64,000 nt of DNA. It comes from Fidelibacterota bacterium (GTDB lineage: Bacteria > Pseudomonadota > Alphaproteobacteria > Rhodospirillales > Rhodospirillaceae). The translations under genes and the position numbers were made by a program. Below, piece after piece: positions 25,532 through 35,057 of the stretch; the stretch's first letter is position 1, and each line of letters opens with the position of its first letter. The notes under the pieces were generated by a model. It did no database searches, was not told the DNA's origin, and saw nothing but the letters and a program-made list of their open reading frames with translations. Where the stretch lies: positions 186,001 to 250,000 of the forward strand of contig CANJRA010000001.1 in assembly GCA_947476625.1 (NCBI GenBank). Direction: 5' to 3'.

Positions 25532-27517
25532 ATGTTCACAGAGATCGGTCACTTCGCCCTTGCCTTGGCCCTTGCGGTGGCGCTGGTGCAAGCCGTGGTG
25601 CCGATGGTGGGCGCTGCACGCCACAACAATGCGTGGATGGCCGTAGCGCGGCCCGCAGCGTTGGTGCAATTGGCCCTGGTGCTGACGGCTTTCGCGGCCT
25701 TGATGCACGCGTATCTGGTGTCGGATTTCTCCGTCGTCGGTGTTTACGAGAATTCGCATACCGCCAAGCCCTTGATCTATAAAATCAGCGGCGTGTGGGG
25801 AAATCACGAAGGCTCGCTGGTGCTGTGGGTGACGGTGCTGGCGCTGTTCGGCGCGGGCGTGGCGGCGTTCGGGCGAAATCTGCCGCCGTCGTTGAAGGCG
25901 CGCGCGCTGGCGGTACAAGCCATGATCAGCGTCGGCTTCATCGCCTTCATCCTGTTCACCTCGAACCCTTATCTGCGCCTCAATCCGTTTCCGAGCGAAG
26001 GCCGCGGGCTCAATCCGTTACTGCAAGACCCCGGCCTCGCGATCCACCCACCCATGCTGTACCTGGGCTATGTCGGCTTCTCGATGGCGTTCTCGTTTGC
26101 TGTCGCAGCCCTCATTGAAGGCCGCGTCGATGCCGCCTGGGCGCGCTGGGTACGGCCCTGGACGCTGGCAGCCTGGACATGCCTCACCGCCGGCATCGGC
26201 CTGGGAAGCTGGTGGGCCTATTACACGCTCGGCTGGGGCGGCTGGTGGTACTGGGACCCGGTTGAGAACTCTTCTTTCTTGCCGTGGCTGACGGGCACGG
26301 CGTTGCTGCATTCGGCGATTGTCGTCGAGAAGCGCGAAGCTTTGAAAAGCTGGACTATCCTCCTAGCCATTATAACTTTCTCACTGTCGCTGCTGGGCAC
26401 GTTCCTGACGCGTTCGGGGGTGTTGACGTCGGTGCATGCGTTCGCGTCGGACCCCACACGCGGCACATTCATTCTGGTGCTGCTCGCGATTGCTATCGGC
26501 GGCTCGCTGATTTTGTACGCCATACGCGCGCCGCACCTGGACGGCGGCGGCCTGTTCGCGCCGATCTCGCGCGAAGGCGGCCTGCTGATCAATAACCTGC
26601 TGCTGAGCACCGCAGCCGCGACAGTGCTGCTGGGCACATTATATCCGCTGCTGGTGGAAGTACTGGCCGACGCAAAAATTTCCGTGGGGCCACCCTACTT
26701 CAACGGCGTGTTCCTGCCGCTGATGACGCCGCTGGTCATCGTGATGGGGATTGGACCGCTGATGGCCTGGAAGCGCGGCGACCTAGGCGGTGCACTGGCG
26801 CGATTGAAGGTTGCCGCCGGTGCGGGCGTGGCGATGCTGTTGGTATCGCTGCTGATGAACGGCACACGGTTGATCGACATTGGCGGTGCGTTCGGATTGG
26901 CGATGGCAGCCTATCTGGCAGTCGCTACCATTATGGAATGGCTGGGCCGTGTGAAACCGACACGGGCCGGTGTGTGGTCGCGCATCGCGCATCTGCCGCG
27001 CGCGGCGCACGGCATGACGATTGCGCATCTCGGCATGGCGGTACTGATCGCCGGGGTGAGTGGTGCGGCAGCCTGGAAGCAAGAGCGCATTCAAACGTTA
27101 GCGCCTGACCAATCTGTCGAAATCGCGGGCTACACGATGACCTTCAAAGGCGTAGAGACGGTACAGGGTCCGAATTACGAAGCCGGACGCGGCACGATTG
27201 AAGCGTCCGTCAACGGCGTCAAGATCGCGACGATGCATCCGGAGCTGCGCTTGTACAAGCAGCCGCCGCAGCAAACCACGTTCACGTCGATTCATACGAC
27301 ATTCTTTGCCGACCTGTATGTCGCCATTGGCGAGGCACAGGGTGCCGAAGGTGCCTACGTCACGCGATTCTATTACCAGCCGCTGATCCCCTTCTTATGG
27401 TACGGCGTCTTGATGATGGCCTTTGGCGGCTTGATATCGCTGACCGACCGCAGGCACCGCGTCGGCGCGCCGCAGCGCGCGGCGGCGACAATAGCTGTGC
27501 CGCAGGCGGCTGAATAA
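25532..27517 (+). CDS. ccmF: Cytochrome c haem lyase subunit CcmF
   Basis: A 661-residue membrane protein with about fifteen hydrophobic segments. The WD domain WGGWWYWDPVENSSFLPWL (about residue 230) is diagnostic, as are ISGVWGNHEGSLVLWV and AIHPPMLYLGYVG, which carry haem-ligand histidines. With CcmH and CcmI it ligates haem to CxxCH apocytochromes such as the protein at 12.4 kb. Length is normal, and it is followed by ccmG after two bases. Confidence 0.96.
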   Translation: MFTEIGHFALALALAVALVQAVVPMVGAARHNNAWMAVARPAALVQLALVLTAFAALMHAYLVSDFSVVGVYENSHTAKPLIYKISGVWGNHEGSLVLWVTVLALFGAGVAAFGRNLPPSLKARALAVQAMISVGFIAFILFTSNPYLRLNPFPSEGRGLNPLLQDPGLAIHPPMLYLGYVGFSMAFSFAVAALIEGRVDAAWARWVRPWTLAAWTCLTAGIGLGSWWAYYTLGWGGWWYWDPVENSSFLPWLTGTALLHSAIVVEKREALKSWTILLAIITFSLSLLGTFLTRSGVLTSVHAFASDPTRGTFILVLLAIAIGGSLILYAIRAPHLDGGGLFAPISREGGLLINNLLLSTAAATVLLGTLYPLLVEVLADAKISVGPPYFNGVFLPLMTPLVIVMGIGPLMAWKRGDLGGALARLKVAAGAGVAMLLVSLLMNGTRLIDIGGAFGLAMAAYLAVATIMEWLGRVKPTRAGVWSRIAHLPRAAHGMTIAHLGMAVLIAGVSGAAAWKQERIQTLAPDQSVEIAGYTMTFKGVETVQGPNYEAGRGTIEASVNGVKIATMHPELRLYKQPPQQTTFTSIHTTFFADLYVAIGEAQGAEGAYVTRFYYQPLIPFLWYGVLMMAFGGLISLTDRRHRVGAPQRAAATIAVPQAAE

Positions 27518-27519
27518 CC

Positions 27520-28092
27520 ATGAGCGAATCCACCGCAACGCCGCGCGCGAAACGCTGGCCTTACATCCTGCCGCTTGTCGTCATCTTGGCGTTGGGTGGG
27601 GTTTTCGGGAAGCGGCTGCTGGATGTGGAACGCGGCCGCGATCCAAACCTGATTCCAACGGTCCTTTTGAATACGCCGATGCCGAGCTTCGATCTGCCGC
27701 CCCTGCCCGCGCGCGGCGATGCTTTGCGCAGCGAGGACTTAAAGGGCACCGTCAGCCTGATCAACGTATGGGGATCGTGGTGCGTAGCGTGTTTGTCGGA
27801 GCATCCGGTGCTGTTAGAGATCGCCAAAAGCGGCGAAGTGCAGATTCACGGCATCGCCTGGCGCGACGATCCGGCGCGCAGCCTTGAATGGCTGGCTCAG
27901 CACGGCGATCCCTATTCCAAAGTTGGCCAAGACCCGCACAGCAAGACCGCGATTGCTTTCGGTGTCGTCGCGGCGCCGGAGACCTTTCTGGTCGATAAGC
28001 AAGGTGTGATCCGTTACAAACAGACCGGCCCCATCACGGCGGACGATTGGCGCAACAAAATCAAACCGCTGATCGCGCAGTTGAATCAATGA
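27520..28092 (+). CDS. ccmG: Thiol:disulfide interchange protein CcmG (DsbE)
   Basis: A 190-residue membrane-anchored thioredoxin-like protein (anchor YILPLVVILALGGVFG). The active site WGSWCVACLSEHP (about residues 86-98) contains the CxxC that keeps apocytochrome cysteines reduced, and APETFLVDKQGVIRYK carries the cis-proline. It reduces CcmH or the apocytochrome directly. The stop overlaps the ccmH start (ATGA). Confidence 0.95.
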   Translation: MSESTATPRAKRWPYILPLVVILALGGVFGKRLLDVERGRDPNLIPTVLLNTPMPSFDLPPLPARGDALRSEDLKGTVSLINVWGSWCVACLSEHPVLLEIAKSGEVQIHGIAWRDDPARSLEWLAQHGDPYSKVGQDPHSKTAIAFGVVAAPETFLVDKQGVIRYKQTGPITADDWRNKIKPLIAQLNQ

Positions 28093-28559
28093 AACGTTTT
28101 CTCGTTCTTTTAAGCGTGCTTTGCATCGCCGGCGGCGCGTTGGCGGTCGAGCCAAAGGAAATGCTGAAAGACCCGGCGCAGGAAGCCCGCGCCCGCGAGG
28201 TCAGCAAACAGCTGCGTTGCGTGCAGTGTCAGAACGAGACGATTGACGAATCTAATGCCGAAATCGCGCGCGACATGCGCGTGCTGGTGCGTGATCGCAT
28301 CACGGCGGGCGACAGCAACGTACAGATCATCGACTACATGGTCGGCCGTTACGGCGACTACGTGCTGCTGAAGCCGCGATTCATGGCGAGTACGCTCATA
28401 TTATGGCTGGGACCATTGCTCTTGTTGATTCTCGGCGGCGTGGTTGTGGTCTCGCGCCTCAGGCGCGGCGACGCACAGCCGCTTGCGCCGTTGTCGCCGG
28501 AAGAAGAAATCGCGCTGACGCAGATGACAAACGAAACAACCCCCGGAGATACAAAATGA
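28089..28559 (+). CDS. ccmH: Cytochrome c maturation protein CcmH
   Basis: A 156-residue protein with a signal peptide (FLVLLSVLCIAGGALA), the redox motif LRCVQCQNETIDESNA and one C-terminal membrane helix (LWLGPLLLLILGGVVVV). It reduces apocytochrome haem-binding cysteines. I took the ATG at 28089, overlapping ccmG, rather than the in-frame start at 28047. The protein is the short CcmH form, the TPR part being encoded separately by ccmI. Confidence 0.95.
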   Translation: MKRFLVLLSVLCIAGGALAVEPKEMLKDPAQEARAREVSKQLRCVQCQNETIDESNAEIARDMRVLVRDRITAGDSNVQIIDYMVGRYGDYVLLKPRFMASTLILWLGPLLLLILGGVVVVSRLRRGDAQPLAPLSPEEEIALTQMTNETTPGDTK

Positions 28560-29968
28560 TCTGGGTGTTCTTCGCCCTCATAACAGCCGCCGTTCTGGCC
28601 CTCGTGCTATGGCCGTTGTTACGCAAATCCGTTCCGACGCACGACCGTGCTTCTTACGATCTGACGGTGTTCCAGGATCAATTGAAGGAAGTGGAACGCG
28701 ACGTCGAACGCGGCGTGCTGACAGAAGACGAAGCTGGTGCTGCGCGACTGGAAATCCAGCGCCGCATTCTGGGCGCCGGCAGGGCACCCACACACGCCGA
28801 ATCCAAGGACTCGCGCAAATTGCGAATCGTGACGGCCGTGGCGGTCGCGATTGCCGTACCGGCCGTGGCGGCGGTTCTTTACCTGAAGGTCGGCGCACCG
28901 AATCTGACCACACCCGGCACGCTGGTCGCTCAAGGCGGCGGTGAAGGGCGGATGACCGATGCTCAGATCGACAAGATTGTGCGAGACCTCGCGGATAAAG
29001 TCGCCGCCGATCCTACCAACCTCGAAGGCTTGGAGTTGTTGTCGCACACGTATCGCCAGCTTGGCCGTTACGCCGATGCAGCCAACGTCTACAAGCAGTT
29101 GGTGAAGGTTAAGCCTGACGCTGACTCATATGCGAGTTTGGGCGAGGCCATGATGGCTGCGGCCCAGGGCAAGGTATCGCCGGAGGCGCATGATGCCCTG
29201 ATGACGGCGCTCTCGTTTGATCGCAATGAACCGCGTGCGCGCTTTTATATGGGTCTCGAGGAAGTAAATAAGGGCGACGCAAAGGCGGCCATCGCTATCT
29301 GGCGCGATCTTACGGCCACCGCGCCGCCCGACGCGCCCTGGCTGCCGATGGTGCGCGAACGCATGGGCGCGGTCGCACAGGAGGCCGGTATCGCACCGAT
29401 GTCCGTGGAGCCTAAGCATCCGTCGGATATGTATCCGGCTGTGAAGGTCGCGCAGGCGCCCGCCATGCCATTAGCCCCGCGGCCGGCACCGCCTGCCGCG
29501 CCACCCGGGCCGCCGGGCGGAATGTCGCCGGAGCAATTGAAAATGATCGAGGGCATGGTCGGCGGATTAGCAGCGCGTTTGGAAAGCAATCCCAAAGACT
29601 ATGACGGCTGGATGATGCTGGGCCGCTCCTACACAATCTTAAGAAATGCCGACGGCGCGAAGAAGGCTTACGAAACTGCCATCGCTTTGAAACCAACCGA
29701 AGTCGACCCGCGACTGCAATACATGAGCTCGCTCATGACCACGATCACGCCGGGTGGACCGCTGCCGAAGACGGCGGTAGATGTGGCGGGCGATATCCTG
29801 AAGCTGGACGCCGCCCAACCTGAAGCGCTGTATGTGTCGGGTCTCGCGCGCGCCCAAGCCGGCGACAAGGCCGGCGCCCGCGCCATGTGGACCAAGGCGC
29901 ACGCCGCCCTAGCCGACGACTCACCCCTTAAGGCTGAGATTGCGCAACGTCTCGGCGGATTACAATAA
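28556..29968 (+). CDS. ccmI: Cytochrome c biogenesis protein CcmI (CycH)
   Basis: A 470-residue protein with an N-terminal membrane segment (WVFFALITAAVLALVLWPLL), a second segment near residue 90, and TPR-like repeats in the periplasmic part (for example LEGLELLSHTYRQLGRYADA). A proline-rich linker, around residue 300, separates two TPR blocks. CcmI holds apocytochrome C-termini for the CcmFH ligase. Its start overlaps the ccmH stop by 4 bases. Confidence 0.92.
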   Translation: MIWVFFALITAAVLALVLWPLLRKSVPTHDRASYDLTVFQDQLKEVERDVERGVLTEDEAGAARLEIQRRILGAGRAPTHAESKDSRKLRIVTAVAVAIAVPAVAAVLYLKVGAPNLTTPGTLVAQGGGEGRMTDAQIDKIVRDLADKVAADPTNLEGLELLSHTYRQLGRYADAANVYKQLVKVKPDADSYASLGEAMMAAAQGKVSPEAHDALMTALSFDRNEPRARFYMGLEEVNKGDAKAAIAIWRDLTATAPPDAPWLPMVRERMGAVAQEAGIAPMSVEPKHPSDMYPAVKVAQAPAMPLAPRPAPPAAPPGPPGGMSPEQLKMIEGMVGGLAARLESNPKDYDGWMMLGRSYTILRNADGAKKAYETAIALKPTEVDPRLQYMSSLMTTITPGGPLPKTAVDVAGDILKLDAAQPEALYVSGLARAQAGDKAGARAMWTKAHAALADDSPLKAEIAQRLGGLQ

Positions 29969-29974
29969 CCGGCC

Positions 29975-30580
29975 ATGGCCAAGCGCATTGCGATCGGGGT
30001 TATCATCTTAGGCGCCATGGTGGCGGTGCTGGCGCTGTATCTGCCCCATACGCATGTACAGCAGCCGCCGGGAACGGCGGCGACGGCGGTCATCGGCGGA
30101 CCGTTCACGCTGAGCGACACCACAGGCAACGTCGTCACAGAGGTCAACCTGAAGGGGCGCTACAGCCTGATTTTCTTCGGCTTCACACACTGTCCCGATA
30201 TCTGCCCGGTGACATTACAAACGGTGACGCAAGCTTTGAAAGCCGCTGGACCCGCCGGTGAGAAGGTTCAGCCGGTATTCATCACATTGGACCCGGAGCG
30301 CGATACACCCGAAGCGCTGGCGACTTATATGGCGAACTTCGATCCGCGCTTTATCGCGCTGACCGGAACTCCGGAACAAGTGAACGCAATCACCAAAGCC
30401 TTTCGGGTTTATGCCACCAAGACGGCGATCCGCGATGCCGAAGGCAAAGACACGGGCGACTATTCGGTCAGCCACAGCGGCTTCATGTATCTGCTCGACC
30501 GCGACGGAAAATATCTGGGTCTTCTGCCCGGCAGTTCAACGGCGGACGAGATTGTCGCCTATTTGAAGAATTTGACGTGA
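29975..30580 (+). CDS. Sco1/SenC/PrrC-family copper chaperone
   Basis: A 201-residue membrane-anchored thioredoxin-fold protein. [17 protein letters not shown] (about residue 70) gives the CxxxC copper site and [14 protein letters not shown] the third ligand histidine. Sco proteins insert copper into the CuA site of cytochrome c oxidase and may act in redox sensing. It starts six bases after ccmI, so it is part of the same transcription unit, linking cytochrome c maturation to oxidase assembly. Confidence 0.93.
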   Translation: MAKRIAIGVIILGAMVAVLALYLPHTHVQQPPGTAATAVIGGPFTLSDTTGNVVTEVNLKGRYSLIFFGFTHCPDICPVTLQTVTQALKAAGPAGEKVQPVFITLDPERDTPEALATYMANFDPRFIALTGTPEQVNAITKAFRVYATKTAIRDAEGKDTGDYSVSHSGFMYLLDRDGKYLGLLPGSSTADEIVAYLKNLT

Positions 30581-31011
30581 ACACGGCCCTGCCCTTCTGG
30601 CGCACCAAGACACTGGCGCAGATGAGCAAGACGGAATGGGAAAGTTTATGCGACGGCTGCGGCAAGTGCTGCTTGAACAAAATCCGCGAGGCCGATGGTT
30701 CGCTGAAAATGACAAGCGTCGCGTGCCGGTTGTTGGATACGACGAGCTGTCGTTGCAAAAACTATCCACGCCGCAAGGCCCTGGTGCCGGACTGCGTTGT
30801 GCTGACGCCACAGAATACAACGACGATCGATTGGTTGCCGGATACCTGCGCTTATCGCCTCGTGCATCAAGGACAAGATCTGGCCGCGTGGCATCCGCTG
30901 GTGAGCGGCGACCCGGAGACTGTTCATAGCGCCGGGATATCCATGCAGAACCGCTGCATCTCGGAGCGCGATGCCGGGCCACTCCATGCCTATGTGATCA
31001 CGGATGCCTGA
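30577..31011 (+). CDS. YcgN-family (UPF0260) cysteine-cluster protein
   Basis: A 144-residue cytoplasmic protein. [12 protein letters not shown] at about residues 25-36 and later cysteines ([24 protein letters not shown]) match the conserved UPF0260/YcgN pattern, which is thought to bind zinc or an iron-sulfur cluster. Function is unknown. A GTG start overlaps the sco stop by 4 bases, so it is co-translated, and it overlaps the next gene by 8 bases. Confidence 0.88.
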   Translation: MNTALPFWRTKTLAQMSKTEWESLCDGCGKCCLNKIREADGSLKMTSVACRLLDTTSCRCKNYPRRKALVPDCVVLTPQNTTTIDWLPDTCAYRLVHQGQDLAAWHPLVSGDPETVHSAGISMQNRCISERDAGPLHAYVITDA

Positions 31012-31747
31012 GACGCGCGCAGTGCCTCTGCTGACCGACAGCAGCCTTGCCGGCGCATTGGATGACGCAAACCTCGCGGCGCGCATTGTCGTGGAAAGAA
31101 ACCCGCGTGCGCGCCGTATCGGCCTGCGTGTTGATCCGGCCAAAGGCCGCATCGTGCTGGTACGGCCGCCACGCGCGAGCGACCGGACGGTGGCGGCGTT
31201 TCTTACCAGCCGGGCCCGCTGGATCGCTAAACATCTGGAATCATTGCCGCCGCATATCCCGTTCGCCGACGGCACGGTGATTCCGTATCGCGGCAGCGAT
31301 TATGTCTTACAGCTGCGCCCGCATGAGCGCGGCGGTGTTTGGCGCGAGAATGACGCAATCATCGTCACGGGCCGGCCCGAGCATGCGCCGCGGCGCGTGC
31401 GCGATTGGCTGAAGCAAGAAGCTTTGCGTGTCTTAACCCCGGCGACGCAGACGTTGGCGACACAGCTCGGCGTCAACGTCACCCGCGTATCGGTGCGCGA
31501 TACCCGATCGTGCTGGGGCAGCTGCAGTCCAGACGGAAAGCTATCGTTCTCGTGGCGGCTGATTCTGGCGCCGGATGATGTGCTGACGTACGTGGCCGCG
31601 CACGAAGTGGCGCATCTCAAGCACATGAATCACAGTGCGCGATTCTGGGATGTCGTGGAAGAGCTGCTGCAAACAGCCGAGATCGACTGGGTATTAGCGC
31701 GCCAGTGGTTGCGTCGGAGCGGGGCCGCTTTGCACCGCTACGGATGA
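31004..31747 (+). CDS. YgjP-like zinc metallopeptidase (DUF45)
   Basis: A 247-residue cytoplasmic protein. The motif [18 protein letters not shown] (about residue 203) contains HExxH plus the downstream histidine; [20 protein letters not shown] precedes it, as in the YgjP/SprT-like group. Substrates are not well established. It overlaps the ycgN-like gene and ends 54 bases inside the convergent wall-hydrolase gene, so the last 18 codons of each are antisense to the other. Confidence 0.88.
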   Translation: MPETRAVPLLTDSSLAGALDDANLAARIVVERNPRARRIGLRVDPAKGRIVLVRPPRASDRTVAAFLTSRARWIAKHLESLPPHIPFADGTVIPYRGSDYVLQLRPHERGGVWRENDAIIVTGRPEHAPRRVRDWLKQEALRVLTPATQTLATQLGVNVTRVSVRDTRSCWGSCSPDGKLSFSWRLILAPDDVLTYVAAHEVAHLKHMNHSARFWDVVEELLQTAEIDWVLARQWLRRSGAALHRYG

Positions 31748-32437
31748 AACCGTAGGCGCAGCCGACGCATAAGCGCGGGCCTTGGCGCGGCCGTTCTGGT
31801 GGGCGACGTACTCGGCAAACGAGTTCATCCGGTAAATGAACGGCTTGCGCACAGCCGTCGCCTTGCTGCGTTGCGTATCAGGCTCGCGGTAGAAAACGTG
31901 CGTGCCGATGATGGTGGTGGTTTCAAACTCCGCCGACCACGCTGGGCGCGTAAAGTCAGCGTGGTACCACAGCGCACCGCCGGTCGGATCGGGAATGGAA
32001 CTGTCGACTTGCAGGATCGCAGTCGCGATCTTCAAGGACGTGCGCCATTGATCGGCCTCGGCGGGAACGTCGTCCTTGGCGTCGCAGTACCACGAAAACT
32101 GGCAGCGATTGGACACGCCCGAAACTTTGGTTTGCTTGACGACATCGCACAGGTTGGACGGATAGCGCGGGTCCATGGCGCGATTGAGCACCACGCGCGC
32201 GACCGCGATACGCCCGGCCATGGTTTCGCTGCGGGCTTCCCAATAGTCGTTGAGCGCCAGGCAGACCAGCTCGTCCTTCGAGACGACGATGCTGGAGAAA
32301 TCTATATGGAGGTCGTCGGGGATTTCGACGGCGCGTACGGGTACGGCTTGGACCAATACAACAAGGGCGCCCAAGACCAGGGGCGCCAGACGCAGGCCGC
32401 GCACGAGGCGCGGTAGGATGGAGTTCATCAACGTCAT
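31694..32437 (-). CDS. Cell-wall hydrolase, SleB family
   Basis: A 247-residue exported protein with a signal peptide (LVLGALVVLVQAVPVRA). LALNDYWEARSETMAGRIAV (about residue 75) opens the Hydrolase_2 domain; NRCQFSWYCD and GALWYHADFTRPAW are its other landmarks. Members cleave peptidoglycan glycan bonds in spore germination or, in Gram-negatives, in wall remodelling. ATG at 32437 has AAGGA seven bases upstream. It sits close to a penicillin-binding protein gene on the same strand, separated by an AT-rich gap. Confidence 0.88.
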   Translation of the reverse strand: MTLMNSILPRLVRGLRLAPLVLGALVVLVQAVPVRAVEIPDDLHIDFSSIVVSKDELVCLALNDYWEARSETMAGRIAVARVVLNRAMDPRYPSNLCDVVKQTKVSGVSNRCQFSWYCDAKDDVPAEADQWRTSLKIATAILQVDSSIPDPTGGALWYHADFTRPAWSAEFETTTIIGTHVFYREPDTQRSKATAVRKPFIYRMNSFAEYVAHQNGRAKARAYASAAPTVSSVAVQSGPAPTQPLAR

Positions 32438-33021
32438 TCTTTGTTCCTTGGCCACAACAACGAACACAACGCCACCCTCCAGGATGTGAACGCCTGGGTT
32501 AAAAGAGTGTTCCCTGTGCCCGATGCCCGGAGGTTTTTGCCGTTTAATCCGGTTTTTTTATGTCCGGGAAAATCCGCTTCCCGGTCATGAACGATATCCT
32601 TCGTCCTTGGGTGGACAGTCCGTCTCCGTGGCTGCCCTTATGGCGGGCGTATTATTGGTTAAGGGGGGGTCTAGGTGGCAACAAAAATAAAATTTCGCCA
32701 AATACCGCCTGCGAAGTTAGATTCTTTCGAAGATATTGCCGATTGCCTTATGATCACTCGCGGGGCTGTTCAATCCTTAGGCAGGCAGGTTGTGATCACC
32801 CCTAGGGTTAGAGATTTTTCGGTGAAATTTCAGTTTCTTATTTAGACACATAGGGAATGGGGACAATTACCCCCTCAGCCGGGCGAGAAGAGAAAAATAC
32901 GACATAAAATTTCAAAAAAAACCTGTCATTTTCAATCATAAGTATTCAATAAATGGCATACACACACCTAATAAGGGTAGGCGCGGCGCAAATGCCGAGG
33001 CCAAAAACGACGCGACCGGCT
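32438..33021. other. AT-rich gap upstream of the wall-hydrolase gene
   Basis: This stretch of 584 bases separates two minus-strand genes. From about 32680 to 32990 it is clearly more AT-rich than its surroundings, with runs such as CATAAAATTTCAAAAAAAAC. It should hold the promoter of the wall-hydrolase gene, and it contains one candidate small gene, listed separately. No insertion sequence ends or RNA genes are recognised. A plus-strand frame at 32560-32805 shows no convincing ribosome site. Confidence 0.4.
32675..32845 (+). CDS. Possible 56-residue small protein
   Basis: GTG at 32675 is preceded by AAGGGGGGG with five-base spacing, an exceptionally strong ribosome site. The frame runs to TAG at 32845 and encodes a mixed-composition protein (starts VATKIKFRQIPPAKLDSFED, ends SVKFQFLI). 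I find no family match. Codons are richer in A and T than in neighbouring genes, which fits either a recently acquired small gene or non-coding DNA. Confidence 0.35.
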   Translation: MATKIKFRQIPPAKLDSFEDIADCLMITRGAVQSLGRQVVITPRVRDFSVKFQFLI

Positions 33022-34965
33022 TTAGTTGCCCGTCAGCGTTTGCCAAAACCGGCTGAGAAGATCCGGAGAGCCTTGCGGTTCTAGGCCGGGGAGCGCGTGC
33101 GGCTCGTGGCCGACGTGAGCTGCGGTCATGACGTCGCGCCAGATATGCGCCGGCAAGCCGCCGCCGGTGACATTCTTCATGCCTTCGCCGGAATCGTTGC
33201 CGACCCAGACGCCCGTAACGTAATCGGTAGTGAAACCCATGAAAAATGCGTCGCGGAAATCCGACGTGGTGCCGGTTTTGCCGGCCGCGGGGTAGCCGAA
33301 CGCAGCCCCCGTTCCGGTTCCTTGCACCATCACCTGCGTCATCATGCGGTTCATCATGGCCAGGGTTTCCGGCGCTATGACTTGACCGAGGGGCCCGCCT
33401 TCGCGGGTATAAAGGACCGACCCGTCGCGCTCGGTCACGGATTGAATGGCATAGGGCGCGGCGGCATTACCGCCGTTGGCAAACGGCGCATAGGCGCCGG
33501 TCAACTCGAGCAGCGTGACTTCGCCCGAGCCCAAAGCCAGTGAGAGATCGGGTTTAAAATTCTCGGTGATGCCCATGCGGTGTGCCACCGCAATGACGGC
33601 TTTGGGGCCGACCTGCTGCGCAATTCTTACGGCAACCGTGTTGATGGACTTGGCGAGCGCGGTCTCGAGGCTGACCGGGCCTTCATAGGTGCGCGAAAAG
33701 TTCTGCGGTTTCCACTTGCCGATTTTAATCGGGCCGTCGGTGATAAGGTCGTCGGGCGTGTAACCATTTTCCAAGCCCGCGATGTACACGAAGGGTTTGA
33801 ACGCCGACCCGGGCTGGCGCATCGCTTGGGTCGCGCGATTGAACTGGCTGTCGTTGTAATCGCGGCCGCCAACCAGGGCCCGCACGGCCCCGTCGGGCGC
33901 AAGAACCACGACCGCGCCTTGTTCGACCTTCAATTTAGCGCCCTGGGCATCGAGATTTTTGGCCAGCGCGGTCTCGGCCTGGGCCTGAAGGCGGCCGTCG
34001 AGGGTGGTTTGAACGACGAGGTCGCGGTCGATGGTGCCGACGTAACCTTCCACCTGCGACAGAACCCAGTCGGCGAAATAACGCCCGCCGCTGGGCGGGC
34101 GGATAACGGCATGCAAGGCTTTGTCCGCACTTTTGAGCGCGGCTTGAGATTGCTTGTCGGTGATGCTGCCCGTATCGACCATGGTTGAGAGGACGATCTC
34201 GGCGCGGCGTTTGGCGCGCTCGGGCTCATATATCGGGTTGTAATGGGTCGGCGCTTTCAAAAGGCCGGCCAGCACGGCCGATTGGAAAATCGTCAGGTCC
34301 TTGGCGGGGCGGTTGAAAAAGCGTTCGGCTGCGGCTTCATAGCCGTAGATGCCGCTGCCGAAATAAACCCGGTTCATATAGAGCGCGAGAATCTGGTCTT
34401 TGGTAAAGGTGCGCTCGAGCCGCAATGCCATGAGCGCCTCGCGGATTTTGCGCGACAACGTGCGGTCGGGTGTCAGGAATAGATTCTTGGCTAGCTGCTG
34501 CGTGATCGTCGAGGCGCCCTGCATGCGCCCCTCGCCGCTGATATTATGAACCAAGGCACGCCCCAAGCCGCGCACGTCGATGCCGGGATGCTCATAGAAA
34601 CGCCGATCCTCGACCGCGATCAGCGCCCCGGCGACATGCGGCGGTAATTGTTTGAGATCGATGGACGCGCCGTAAATATCGCCGAAGTTGGCGATCTCCC
34701 AGCCGCCGGCATCGATGAGACGGATATTGGGACGGCGGGTCAGCGCGGCTTCATCGACCGCCGGCAAGTCGATGGCGAAATAGCCGACGACCGCGGCACC
34801 GACCAAGCCAACCCAGACCAGCGCGGCCAGCGCATTCGACACAAGCACGGGCATACGAAAACCGCCGCTTGCCCGCTTCTTCGTGGGTGCGGATTGGGAT
34901 TTGTCCTCGGCGCCGTCGTCGGGCGCGTCGTGGTTATCGGACTTGTGCCGCTTCGCTTTAGGCAT
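33022..34965 (-). CDS. Bifunctional penicillin-binding protein 1A family
   Basis: A 647-residue class A PBP with one N-terminal membrane anchor after a charged cytoplasmic lead. The glycosyltransferase (GT51) domain has VEDRRFYEHPGIDVRG and GASTITQQLAKNLFL. The transpeptidase domain has RQPGSAFKPFVYIAG (SxxK), AKSINTVAVR (SxN) and AAGKTGTTSDFRDAFF (KTG). It polymerises and cross-links peptidoglycan. Length is shorter than the about 820-residue mrcA product, matching the compact 1A/2D-type class common in alphaproteobacteria. A wall hydrolase lies downstream on the same strand. Confidence 0.93.
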   Translation of the reverse strand: MPKAKRHKSDNHDAPDDGAEDKSQSAPTKKRASGGFRMPVLVSNALAALVWVGLVGAAVVGYFAIDLPAVDEAALTRRPNIRLIDAGGWEIANFGDIYGASIDLKQLPPHVAGALIAVEDRRFYEHPGIDVRGLGRALVHNISGEGRMQGASTITQQLAKNLFLTPDRTLSRKIREALMALRLERTFTKDQILALYMNRVYFGSGIYGYEAAAERFFNRPAKDLTIFQSAVLAGLLKAPTHYNPIYEPERAKRRAEIVLSTMVDTGSITDKQSQAALKSADKALHAVIRPPSGGRYFADWVLSQVEGYVGTIDRDLVVQTTLDGRLQAQAETALAKNLDAQGAKLKVEQGAVVVLAPDGAVRALVGGRDYNDSQFNRATQAMRQPGSAFKPFVYIAGLENGYTPDDLITDGPIKIGKWKPQNFSRTYEGPVSLETALAKSINTVAVRIAQQVGPKAVIAVAHRMGITENFKPDLSLALGSGEVTLLELTGAYAPFANGGNAAAPYAIQSVTERDGSVLYTREGGPLGQVIAPETLAMMNRMMTQVMVQGTGTGAAFGYPAAGKTGTTSDFRDAFFMGFTTDYVTGVWVGNDSGEGMKNVTGGGLPAHIWRDVMTAAHVGHEPHALPGLEPQGSPDLLSRFWQTLTGN

Positions 34966-35057
34966 GACCGTGATGTAGCATGATTGCGAACCCCTAGGCT
35001 GTGGCTTATGTAGAATAAATACGGCGGTTTAAGGGCGTGTAAATTCAGGGAGTTCCT

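Noticed and set aside
32560-32805. 81-residue plus-strand frame upstream of the wall hydrolase
   Set aside because: Poor ribosome site, unlike the overlapping 56-codon frame, and no recognisable features.
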